NCBI GenBank assembly: GCA_945897395.1
Contig: CAMDFE010000059.1
Location: 1 to 8,290, forward strand
Source: Chryseobacterium gleum
Lineage (GTDB): Bacteria; Bacteroidota; Bacteroidia; Flavobacteriales_D; Sanyastnellaceae
DNA length: 8,290 nt
Direction: 5' to 3'
Both the position numbers and the translations under genes were made by a program. The notes beneath the pieces are model-generated. The model was not told where the DNA came from and ran no database searches. It saw only the letters and a list, made by a program, of their open reading frames with translations. Shown in pieces: positions 1-6,054 of the stretch (positions are counted from its first letter, which is position 1; every line of letters begins with the position of its first letter).

Positions 1-555
1 GAAATTCTCTTTTGGCCATTGCTTGGTAAACCACACAGAAGATGGAGCAACACACACATAAGGTTTACTTATAAATTCTGTAACTGCCTCAAAATTTTGA
101 ACTGAAGGAAACAATCGCGGAGGGAAATCACCTGGAACAAATTCGCGAAGTAATTCCAAATTCCTGTTTACTTCGTGCCGCCCATTGTTCACTTCATGCT
201 TGAACTTCGAACTGAAACAAAACGAAAATGGATTCTCTTGGAAGCCAATTTTTTTAGCCGCCCCGCTTCGCCAAGTAAGGAAACCTGTCGAAGCAAAGCG
301 TTGCAAATTGATCACGCAATCGAATTTCTCTTTTCGAATTTCATTTCCTAATTGAAATAAATTTCGAAGCTTGTTTTGGTGTTTGTTCCAAATCAAAATT
401 CGATCGATAAACGGATTATTCTCTAGCAAAGACTCGTTTCCCTTTCTAACTAAAAAATGAACTTCTGCATTATCCAATTGCGCCAATGCCTCGGCCATTG
501 GGGTTGCTAGAACCACATCGCCGATGAACGCTGTTTGAATAATGAGAAACTTCAT
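1..555 (-). CDS. Glycosyltransferase family 9 (ADP-heptose:LPS heptosyltransferase-like), 3' part missing
   Basis: Reading the minus strand from ATG at 555 gives 185 residues with no stop before the window edge, about half of a family of roughly 330-350 residues. The N-terminus MKFLIIQTAFIGDVVLATP is the classic first beta strand and G-D loop of GT-B family 9 enzymes. Asp13 sits where the catalytic base lies in the heptosyltransferase WaaC. Near the edge, VAPSSVWFTKQWPKENF (about 169-185) matches the start of the nucleotide-sugar-binding C-domain, with Lys178 in the conserved K-x-W-P position. Such enzymes transfer heptose or another sugar onto the lipopolysaccharide core on the cytoplasmic face of the inner membrane. 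The start lies 2 bp after the stop of the upstream secreted-protein gene, which suggests translational coupling. The family call is strong. The exact donor sugar and core position cannot be told, so no gene symbol is given. Confidence 0.9.
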   Translation of the reverse strand, partial: MKFLIIQTAFIGDVVLATPMAEALAQLDNAEVHFLVRKGNESLLENNPFIDRILIWNKHQNKLRNLFQLGNEIRKEKFDCVINLQRFASTGFLTWRSGAAKKIGFQENPFSFCFSSKFKHEVNNGRHEVNRNLELLREFVPGDFPPRLFPSVQNFEAVTEFISKPYVCVAPSSVWFTKQWPKENF

Positions 556-557
556 AC

Positions 558-1226
558 TTACTCGTTGCCGAGAATGCTAATTAAAAGTTTTACCGGAACA
601 TAGCTTCTTGAAATTCCATCGAACATATCCAAATTCACGTATTCAACATAAACTTCCTTGTTCAAATAAAACGAAGGGTCAGCCTGAATATCGTCGGATC
701 CATCGAACCAATACAACCAAAGTAGTTTCTCTTCAACACCCTCTACATTAATAACAATGTATCGTTGAGCACCACCTTCTTCTCTTACATATCTTCCTGT
801 CATAATGCCAATTTCTGCATCTTCTTCAGAATACTCCTCTTCAACTTGCTCCCCAGATTCATCATACTCTTCTGAGGCCTCAGCTTCGCTATTTGCATTG
901 TGCGCCATGATAATGGAAAGCTCGATAAACTTGGGACACATGGCACCCAATTTTTTACCTACTTCAATTCCAATTTGATATCCAGTTTCTTGATTGAATT
1001 CTTTCAACTTCATTTCCTTCATCAGCGCATCCATGTTCTCCATGATTGACGGAGCCATGCATTGTCCGAGCATCATCTCAGCATCCATAGAGCTCATGTC
1101 GTTATTGATTTCAGTGGCATTGATACACTCACAAGCAGCGTTAGCCACCTTATCAATTGCAGAGCGTTGAGCGAATGTTGCAACCGATATTATCGATGCA
1201 AATAAAACTAATGCGATTTTTTTCAT
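558..1226 (-). CDS. Secreted four-cysteine protein of unknown function
   Basis: The product has 222 residues and I cannot name its family with certainty. It begins with a clear signal peptide (MKKIALVLFASIISVATFAQ, probable cleavage near residue 19-20), so it is exported. The mature protein has three parts. Residues about 24-108 form a helical domain with four cysteines (C32 and C34 in a C-x-C pair, C56, C97). Residues about 113-138 are a very acidic, probably disordered linker rich in Glu and Asp. Residues about 142-220 form a beta-rich, aromatic C-terminal domain (LLWLYWFDGSDD). The N-terminal layout resembles small uncharacterised exported proteins I know from Bacteroidota, but this is a resemblance, not an identification. 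With no lipobox cysteine after the signal peptide it is likely periplasmic or secreted rather than a lipoprotein. It lies 18 bp after dapD and 2 bp before the glycosyltransferase, so it is probably co-transcribed with both. Confidence 0.85.
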   Translation of the reverse strand: MKKIALVLFASIISVATFAQRSAIDKVANAACECINATEINNDMSSMDAEMMLGQCMAPSIMENMDALMKEMKLKEFNQETGYQIGIEVGKKLGAMCPKFIELSIIMAHNANSEAEASEEYDESGEQVEEEYSEEDAEIGIMTGRYVREEGGAQRYIVINVEGVEEKLLWLYWFDGSDDIQADPSFYLNKEVYVEYVNLDMFDGISRSYVPVKLLISILGNE

Positions 1227-1244
1227 TTTGAATTTATATGGAAA

Positions 1245-2063
1245 TTATGCGGATACATTGTATTCTCTCAATGCCGCGTTGAGTGAGGTTTTTAAATCTG
1301 TGCTTTCTTTTCTTTTACCTATGATTAATGCACATGGCACTTGAAATTCTCCAGCAGGAAACTGCTTCGTGAAACTTCCTGGAATCACTACCGAACGTTC
1401 CGGCACTTCACCAATGTATATCACAGGCTCCTTTCCGGTTACATCAACAATTTTTGTCGATTGTGTTAGAACGACATTCGCACCGAGCACCGCTTCTTTT
1501 CTTACCCTTACTCCTTCAACCACAATACAACGAGATCCAATGAAGCAGTCGTCTTCTATAATTACAGGGGCTGCTTGAACGGGCTCTAAAACTCCCCCTA
1601 TTCCTACGCCACCACTCAAGTGTACATTCTTTCCAATTTGCGCGCATGAACCAACAGTAGCCCAGGTGTCGACCATTGTGCCCGCACCAACGTATGCACC
1701 AATGTTCACGTAAGAAGGCATCATAATAACACCTGCTTCCAAATGCGCTCCGTAACGAGCAATGGCATGAGGAACCACGCGAACTCCTTGCGCCGCGTAG
1801 TCTCTTTTTAATTCCATTTTATCGTGAAATTCGAACGGACCTACTTCAATGGTTTTCATTTCTTGAATAGGGAAATATAAGATCACAGCTTTTTTCACCC
1901 AATCGTTCACCTGCCAGTTGCCATTTTCTAGAGGTTCGGCAACGCGTAACTTCCCTTTATCCAAGGCTTCAATAATTTCCCGAATGGCCATTCGGGTATC
2001 TTCACTCTTCAATAATTCTCTGTTCTCCCAAGCTAATTCTATGGTCTCTTTATGCTGTAACAT
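1245..2063 (-). CDS. dapD: 2,3,4,5-tetrahydropyridine-2,6-dicarboxylate N-succinyltransferase (DapD)
   Basis: This cytoplasmic enzyme transfers a succinyl group from succinyl-CoA to tetrahydrodipicolinate in the succinylase branch of lysine and meso-diaminopimelate synthesis, which supplies peptidoglycan. The 272-residue length matches the usual ~270-275. An alpha-helical N-domain (1-~95) is followed by a left-handed beta-helix of hexapeptide repeats (~105-225), with signature stretches PSYVNIGAYVGAGTMVDTWA (116-135) and GSCAQIGKNVHLSGGVGIGG (138-157). Asp132 and Glu183 fall in the two family motifs (MVDTWATVGS and VVEGV) that hold the proposed catalytic acid residues. A short C-terminal domain follows (ALIIGKRKESTD). 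The family works as a homotrimer. The start at 2063 aligns with the family N-terminus and lies 13 nt below the transcription start predicted from a Bacteroidota-type -7 element. It heads a probable operon with the secreted protein and glycosyltransferase and diverges from ruvX. An 18-bp perfect palindrome lies within its codons 23-28. Confidence 0.97.
   Translation of the reverse strand: MLQHKETIELAWENRELLKSEDTRMAIREIIEALDKGKLRVAEPLENGNWQVNDWVKKAVILYFPIQEMKTIEVGPFEFHDKMELKRDYAAQGVRVVPHAIARYGAHLEAGVIMMPSYVNIGAYVGAGTMVDTWATVGSCAQIGKNVHLSGGVGIGGVLEPVQAAPVIIEDDCFIGSRCIVVEGVRVRKEAVLGANVVLTQSTKIVDVTGKEPVIYIGEVPERSVVIPGSFTKQFPAGEFQVPCALIIGKRKESTDLKTSLNAALREYNVSA
1979..1996. repeat. 18-bp perfect palindrome inside dapD
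   Basis: CCCGAATGGCCATTCGGG reads identically on both strands with no spacer. The flanking bases do not extend the symmetry. It encodes dapD residues about 23-28 (T-R-M-A-I-R), 68-85 nt downstream of the dapD start codon. Whether it is a binding site or a coding coincidence cannot be told from one sequence. Confidence 0.6.
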
Positions 2064-2073
2064 GCTTTTGCTA

Positions 2074-2081
2074 TAATTTCG
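2074..2081 (+). promoter_or_regulatory. Possible ruvX -7 element (TAATTTCG)
   Basis: In the 36-bp gap between the divergent dapD and ruvX starts, TAATTTCG matches TAnnTTTG, the Bacteroidota housekeeping -7 consensus, except for C in place of the last T. It ends 18 nt before the ruvX ATG, which would give a leader of about a dozen nucleotides. I found no convincing TTG -33 element at the usual spacing upstream, so this is a weak call. Confidence 0.3.
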
Positions 2082-2082
2082 T

Positions 2083-2090
2083 CAAAAATA
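2083..2090 (-). promoter_or_regulatory. Probable dapD -7 element (TATTTTTG)
   Basis: On the minus strand TATTTTTG is an exact match to the Bacteroidota -7 consensus TAnnTTTG. It lies 19 nt upstream of the dapD ATG, giving a predicted leader of roughly 13 nt. The nearest upstream TTG (minus strand, complement of 2104-2106, inside ruvX codon 2) is only 13 nt away, which is short for a -33 element. It interleaves with the ruvX regulatory region, so the two genes probably share or compete for this 36-bp gap. Confidence 0.45.
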
Positions 2091-2099
2091 AGCGAAAAC

Positions 2100-2507
2100 A
2101 TGTCAAAGGCATTGGGAATTGATTTTGGAGAAAAGCGCACGGGATTGGCCATTACCGATAGTCTTCGTATTGTGGCTTCGCCGTTGGAAACTGTTCCGAC
2201 AGATAAACTCAAAGCTCACTTAATTCAATTGGTCCCGAAAGAGAAAATTACCACCTTGGTATTGGGAGAAGCCCGTCATGCAGACGATACAGAGGCGCCC
2301 ATTACCATTAAGCAAAATGAATTTGCCGACTGGTTACGAAAACAATTTCCTGCGATTGAATTGGTTCGAATCGATGAGCGCAATACCAGTCAGCTCGCAG
2401 CTGAAGCGCTTTATCAAGGAGGTATGCGCAAAAGTCAACGTCAGATAAAAGAGAATCTAGATAAAGTCAGCGCAGCAATTATCCTGCAATTGTACTTGAA
2501 TTCGTAA
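2100..2507 (+). CDS. ruvX: RuvX/YqgF family pre-16S rRNA nuclease, Holliday-junction-resolvase-like
   Basis: The 135-residue product fits the compact RNase H-fold RuvX/YqgF family. These cytoplasmic proteins are linked to 5'-end processing of 16S rRNA and were earlier proposed as Holliday junction resolvases. The visible motifs in order are LGIDFGEKRTGLAITD (5-20) with the metal-binding Asp8, VLGEARHADDTE (54-65), IDERNTS (91-97), and a C-terminal DKVSAAIILQLYL (121-133) with Asp121 as a likely further metal ligand. Length and both ends match the family, so the gene appears intact. It is the only plus-strand gene here, diverging from dapD. It converges on bshC with a 29-bp overlap of coding ends that leaves no room for an ordinary intergenic terminator. 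The ATG at 2100 is directly followed by the expected first beta strand, so the start is secure. Confidence 0.95.
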   Translation: MSKALGIDFGEKRTGLAITDSLRIVASPLETVPTDKLKAHLIQLVPKEKITTLVLGEARHADDTEAPITIKQNEFADWLRKQFPAIELVRIDERNTSQLAAEALYQGGMRKSQRQIKENLDKVSAAIILQLYLNS

Positions 2508-4044
2508 ACGGATCAAGCTGTTTCATCACTTCCAGCAAATTTTTCCAACCCACAATTTCTGCTGCGTACAAAAGTGAAAAGACACGCTCTTGTTGAATGT
2601 GATTCGGATGAGTGAAAGCGAAAAACTTTTCTAATTGACTAAATTTTACTTCTTCTTTCGATTTAATCGCCTTCTTTATTTTTTGTTCAATATTACCCCA
2701 TTGATCCAACTGCCTCTTTTCTTCCGCACTTAACCAACCCACTAACGAGCCATCTATTTCAGAAATATAACGGCGCAAATTCTCAAAGCTTTTTGACGTT
2801 TCTGAAATCTCATTTTCAAAAGATTTCACATTCATTGCACCCAACATTTTCTTTTGGGCGTCGTGCAATTTTTCTTGAACCAATTCAACAAGGTCTAATT
2901 CATTCTTCGCTACAAATTCTATGTCTCTCTTCCGCAGGAGTACCATTGAAATTCGATGAACTAAAAGTGGCATTTGAATATTTGCAGCATGAAACGCATT
3001 CTTCAATTGAAGCCAGTAGGCCAATTCTGAAGGACCTCCGATATAGGCAATGTTTGGAAGCACCGTTTCTTGGTATAGCGGACGCAGCAACACATTCGGA
3101 CTCAATGCACCTGAAATTTCGCTCAACTCCAATTTCGTGAAGTACCTTTCGCCATCACTCGTTTGAAATTGCGCACCGTATTTATCGATGCGCTTTCGAA
3201 TTTTCAAATCACCGTTTTCCTTCAACCAAAATAAATTAAATTCTCTTGGTTGAATGTTTGGATTGTATCCCGAATTTTCCAAAGCATTATTCGCTTTAGA
3301 CACTTCAGAAAAAATAAATTGCTCTTGAATTTCCTTATCGAAAAGAGATGCTGACAACTTCTTTAACACCTCGTCATTTCCATCTATGCATACCAAACCA
3401 AACTCGCCTAACAATTCATTCACCCAGAAACGTGTTGCTTCGGCAAAATTATTTTTCGAATAGGCTTGAATAAACAATTCACTCAATCCTATTTCGTTGA
3501 ACTTTCCCTCTGCTTTTCGTTCATTCAACCAAGAATAAAATTCTTTTGTTGGAAGTTCACCAGCGATGCCTTCGAAATCCTTTGCGAGTTCAACCTTTTC
3601 ACTTCCCCAATGGAAGTGACGAATCTCTTCAATGTCATGATCTTCCGAGGCCATCCAGTATACAGGAACAAAATGAAATTCACTCTGCGAAGTGTTTAAT
3701 TCCTGGGTAATTCGAATGGCCGTGAATAATTTGTAAATCAAATAAAGCGGACCACCTGCAGAACATATCTGATGTCCAGTTACAACCGTGAACGTATTTT
3801 CTGAACGAAGCGACTGAATATTCTTTTCTAACTTATCAGATAAAACGAGCTGTTGATATTGCTGAATTAATTGGGTCGATAAGACACTCCTTTTCTCATT
3901 TGAAAATGATCTGTTACGAGCCGATGAAATACAATTTTCTTTCGTGAAAAAATCCGAAATGAAAGGTCGCACATTTTCATCTTGATTCAATAAATCTTGA
4001 ACCAATGGTGAAACTTTAAGCGGGATTTCTTGAATGACCTTCAT
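2479..4044 (-). CDS. bshC: Bacillithiol biosynthesis cysteine-adding enzyme BshC
   Basis: BshC performs the last step of bacillithiol synthesis, joining cysteine to glucosaminyl-malate to make the main low-molecular-weight thiol of Bacillota and many Bacteroidota, which buffers redox stress and detoxifies electrophiles. The 521-residue length is close to the usual ~530-540. Family hallmarks are TVVTGHQICSAGGPLYLIYK (86-105; His in the second GxQ position, as I recall from Bacteroidota homologues), the nucleotide-site-like VPVYWMASEDHDIEE (126-140), and LSPNVLLRPLYQETVLPNIA (314-333) followed by YIGGPSELAYW (334-344). A helical, probably coiled-coil region covers about 380-460. The start MKVIQEIPL is typical. 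The last nine or so codons (FTNSSTIAG) run past the usual family end into the antisense of ruvX. It lies 18 bp after the type-IX-sorted protein gene and appears to end the sigma-factor transcription unit. A TAnnTTCG element 4 nt before its ATG could give it its own promoter. Confidence 0.95.
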   Translation of the reverse strand: MKVIQEIPLKVSPLVQDLLNQDENVRPFISDFFTKENCISSARNRSFSNEKRSVLSTQLIQQYQQLVLSDKLEKNIQSLRSENTFTVVTGHQICSAGGPLYLIYKLFTAIRITQELNTSQSEFHFVPVYWMASEDHDIEEIRHFHWGSEKVELAKDFEGIAGELPTKEFYSWLNERKAEGKFNEIGLSELFIQAYSKNNFAEATRFWVNELLGEFGLVCIDGNDEVLKKLSASLFDKEIQEQFIFSEVSKANNALENSGYNPNIQPREFNLFWLKENGDLKIRKRIDKYGAQFQTSDGERYFTKLELSEISGALSPNVLLRPLYQETVLPNIAYIGGPSELAYWLQLKNAFHAANIQMPLLVHRISMVLLRKRDIEFVAKNELDLVELVQEKLHDAQKKMLGAMNVKSFENEISETSKSFENLRRYISEIDGSLVGWLSAEEKRQLDQWGNIEQKIKKAIKSKEEVKFSQLEKFFAFTHPNHIQQERVFSLLYAAEIVGWKNLLEVMKQLDPFTNSSTIAG

Positions 4045-4048
4045 AACG

Positions 4049-4056
4049 CGAAGGTA
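4049..4056 (-). promoter_or_regulatory. TAnnTTCG element just before bshC
   Basis: On the minus strand TACCTTCG is followed by CGTT and then the bshC ATG. It is one base from the Bacteroidota -7 consensus and matches the arrangement before the upstream gene (TATATTCG-TGTT-ATG). If used, transcription would start at or within a few bases of the ATG, making a leaderless message. No good -33 TTG is visible. Confidence 0.25.
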
Positions 4057-4062
4057 CTGCTA

Positions 4063-5076
4063 CTAGCGCAGAAGTGTAACATAACCAGATTGCGTTCCAT
4101 CCTCACCTGTTTTCGCAATTCTGTATTTAACCACGTAGTAATACGTTCCATCTGGACAAGCGGTTTTGCCGTTCGTGCCGTCCCACATCGGATTGGAAAC
4201 ATTTTTCGATTGGAAAAGCAACTCGCCCCAGCGCGAAAAGACCTCAACACTTACAATATTTCCACTTTCACCAACAGGCATGAACACATCGTTTTGTCCA
4301 TCGCCATTCGGAGTGAATGAATTCGGAACAAATACAAAATTCACTTTATCAGGTGCTGGACCTTTATCTGAAGAATTCTCATCGGGAACATTATCGCCGT
4401 CTATTTCAATACAGGAAAAATTATCTACGAAATAATATCCAACTTCTGGGTTTCCAGAACCTTCTATTACAATCTCGCGCTCTGAATCAGAGCCAAAAAC
4501 ACCTAATGTGAAAAATTTCTCGTCATCAATTAAAGGCATATATTCGAAACTGATTTTTTTCCATGTTTCAGAATAATAGACGCTATCAATTGCAAATTGA
4601 GGAGAAAAATAAAGCGGGTCGAATCCGGTTTGAACAGGCGCAAAGGTTGACAAATAAACTCCAATGTGATCTATCGCTAGACCTGCGGTGCTGGTTACTG
4701 TTGATTTTCCGTTCGCCAAATAGAACGAGATTTTATATTTCTTTCCTCGGACTAGGGGTGCCTGAAGTTGGCATTGCAGATAGGTTCTTTTGTTCGTGAA
4801 ATTTCTTCCACACATTGTAAGTCCAACCATGGCGTTTCCGTTGTTTGCACTCAACAAACCAAAGGGAGTTTCCGGTAAATCACAAGCGCTACTGGCACCT
4901 ACTTTATAGAAATCAGGACCTGCAACATCACTTCCCGCGTTACTCCAGCCGACGATTTTACCCCATTCACCCAATAACTGTGGTATAGCGGTGCTCTGCT
5001 CGAAACTCGGGTTTGGAAATTGTGCCTCCGCACTAAACGAAGCCACCAAAAGAATTAAAACGATGTAGTAACGCAT
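4063..5076 (-). CDS. Secreted protein with gliding-motility-type C-terminal sorting domain (type IX secretion, type B)
   Basis: From ATG 5076 the product is 337 residues. I chose this start because MRYYIVLILLVASFSAEAQF is a textbook signal peptide. An in-frame ATG at 5115 would add 13 residues before it and overlap the upstream gene by 11 bp. Residues 21-~224 form a beta-rich domain of unknown ligand, opening NPSFEQ and GWSN and closing YYFVDNFSCIEID, in the style of jelly-roll adhesion or carbohydrate-binding modules. A short linker follows (DENSSDKGPAPDK). Residues ~246-337 are a gliding-motility-associated C-terminal domain: VPNSFTPNGDGQNDVFMP, VFSRWGELLFQS, WDGTNGKTACPDGTYYYVVK, ending GYVTLLR. 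In Bacteroidota this domain directs export through the type IX secretion system and usually surface attachment. It is unusually short for the class, with a single module before the sorting domain. It follows the beta-barrel gene by 28 bp and precedes bshC by 18 bp. Confidence 0.9.
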   Translation of the reverse strand: MRYYIVLILLVASFSAEAQFPNPSFEQSTAIPQLLGEWGKIVGWSNAGSDVAGPDFYKVGASSACDLPETPFGLLSANNGNAMVGLTMCGRNFTNKRTYLQCQLQAPLVRGKKYKISFYLANGKSTVTSTAGLAIDHIGVYLSTFAPVQTGFDPLYFSPQFAIDSVYYSETWKKISFEYMPLIDDEKFFTLGVFGSDSEREIVIEGSGNPEVGYYFVDNFSCIEIDGDNVPDENSSDKGPAPDKVNFVFVPNSFTPNGDGQNDVFMPVGESGNIVSVEVFSRWGELLFQSKNVSNPMWDGTNGKTACPDGTYYYVVKYRIAKTGEDGTQSGYVTLLR

Positions 5077-5080
5077 AACA

Positions 5081-5088
5081 CGAATATA
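5081..5088 (-). promoter_or_regulatory. TAnnTTCG element before the type-IX-sorted protein gene
   Basis: Minus-strand TATATTCG lies 4 nt before the preferred ATG at 5076 (TATATTCGTGTTATG). The 15-nt block matches the one before bshC at 12 positions. It supports the 5076 start if it is a promoter or initiation element, but it lacks a clear -33 partner. Confidence 0.25.
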
Positions 5089-5104
5089 AGTCAAAGCCTT
5101 GTAT

Positions 5105-6034
5105 TTATTTTCCATCGTTCATGAGTATTCGTAATCCAAGAAATAAGTTACTGTATTGCATATGATAATTCACACCTGATTCACTCACTTTATTCACGGG
5201 TGGAAAACTCCAGTTCGCTTGCACAAACGCGTTTAATTTTTTCGTTAAACGAAATTCTGAACCCACTCCGACCAACACCCCGAATTGATTCCAATTCTGA
5301 TTACTAAGATTCACGTTTACAAAACTACCAGCAGAATTTAAGAAAAGCATCTGACCCGAATTACCCCCTGTGTTTTTCAACTTAAACGAACGATAAATGG
5401 GGGAGATTTCTCCGAATGCTCTCCATTTTGATTTAGCAGTAAAATCATTCACATAAAAACGGAATTTCAAAGGCACTTGAAGCGAACTTAAACTGAACGG
5501 TTGTGAGAACGTGGAAAGACTCACGGTGTCTAATTCAAAAACACCGGGTTGCACCTCTGTCTGAAAGACTTGTTCAATTTGATTTTCGCTAGTGAAAAAT
5601 GAAACAGTGTTGCTCGTGTTGTATGCCAATGCATTCGATTCGTTAGTTGTGCCATTCGACCTCAAAACAGCAACTCCAATTTCGATATTTTTATGCGCTC
5701 TGAAGTATGCTCCTAACCCGAAATTTGAGTGATAAACTATGCTCTTCGAAATTCCAAGAAATTCATTCACATTTACCAACTCTTGGTAAAATTGATTCGA
5801 AATAGAAAAATCAGTCATCTGTAATCCAAAGCCACCATCCAGCCCCCAAACTGGCGTATTTCGTTTTTCCTTGAAATCATTCTTTCTTGCTTGATTCAAC
5901 GAATCTGTCATTGGCGAATTACGTTCCTCAATGTATATCACTTCGCCATCAATAATAAGCGTGTCTGAAACGACAAAAGCCCAAGATTCTTGGGCTATGA
6001 GAACAAACAAACTTATTATACATAAATATCGCAT
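5105..6034 (-). CDS. Predicted outer-membrane beta-barrel protein
   Basis: Starting at ATG 6034 gives 309 residues with the signal peptide MRYLCIISLFVLIAQESWA. An alternative GTG at 6058 adds 8 residues and overlaps the upstream stop as GTGA, so coupling from that codon is also possible. After the signal comes a short polar periplasmic segment (DTLIIDGEVIYIEER, then a charged stretch to about mature residue 40). Alternating hydrophobic and polar beta strands with Gly and aromatic girdle residues follow (WGLDGGFGLQM, NFGLGAYFRAHKNIEIGVAV, LQVPLKFRFYVND, GVLVGVGSEFRLTKKLNAFV), ending NLFLGLRILMNDGK. This is the pattern of Bacteroidota outer-membrane beta-barrel proteins of the porin or PorT-like superfamily. 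The particular family and substrate cannot be named. It sits between the anti-sigma-like gene and the type-IX-sorted protein, so it may anchor, sense or pass that partner at the outer membrane. That role is inferred from position only. Confidence 0.8.
   Translation of the reverse strand: MRYLCIISLFVLIAQESWAFVVSDTLIIDGEVIYIEERNSPMTDSLNQARKNDFKEKRNTPVWGLDGGFGLQMTDFSISNQFYQELVNVNEFLGISKSIVYHSNFGLGAYFRAHKNIEIGVAVLRSNGTTNESNALAYNTSNTVSFFTSENQIEQVFQTEVQPGVFELDTVSLSTFSQPFSLSSLQVPLKFRFYVNDFTAKSKWRAFGEISPIYRSFKLKNTGGNSGQMLFLNSAGSFVNVNLSNQNWNQFGVLVGVGSEFRLTKKLNAFVQANWSFPPVNKVSESGVNYHMQYSNLFLGLRILMNDGK
5978..5996 (-). other. 8-bp hairpin followed by four T, inside the beta-barrel gene's signal-peptide codons
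   Basis: On the minus (coding) strand AGCCCAAG-AAT-CTTGGGCT forms a perfect 8-bp stem with a 3-nt loop, immediately followed by TTTT. It lies 38-56 nt downstream of the barrel ATG and encodes the end of the signal peptide (A-Q-E-S-W-A). It resembles a weak intrinsic terminator or attenuator. The short T-run and coding constraint make chance a real alternative. Confidence 0.4.
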
Positions 6035-6054
6035 GGTAAAGCGAATGTACGGAT

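Noticed and set aside
241..300. Inverted GCTTCG/CGAAGC pair in the glycosyltransferase gene
   Set aside because: The arms are 6 bp with a long spacer, expected by chance in a region rich in TTCGAA-like words.
2793..3140. 115-codon plus-strand open frame inside bshC
   Set aside because: It lies wholly antisense to conserved BshC sequence, with no family resemblance or initiation context.
4030..4320. 96-codon plus-strand open frame across the bshC start and the sorting-domain coding region
   Set aside because: It is a shadow of two strong minus-strand genes and has no signal, domain or spacing support.
5077..5115. Upstream ATG at 5115 as the start of the sorting-domain gene
   Set aside because: It would place 13 polar residues before a complete signal peptide and overlap the upstream gene. 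ATG 5076 gives a standard signal peptide.
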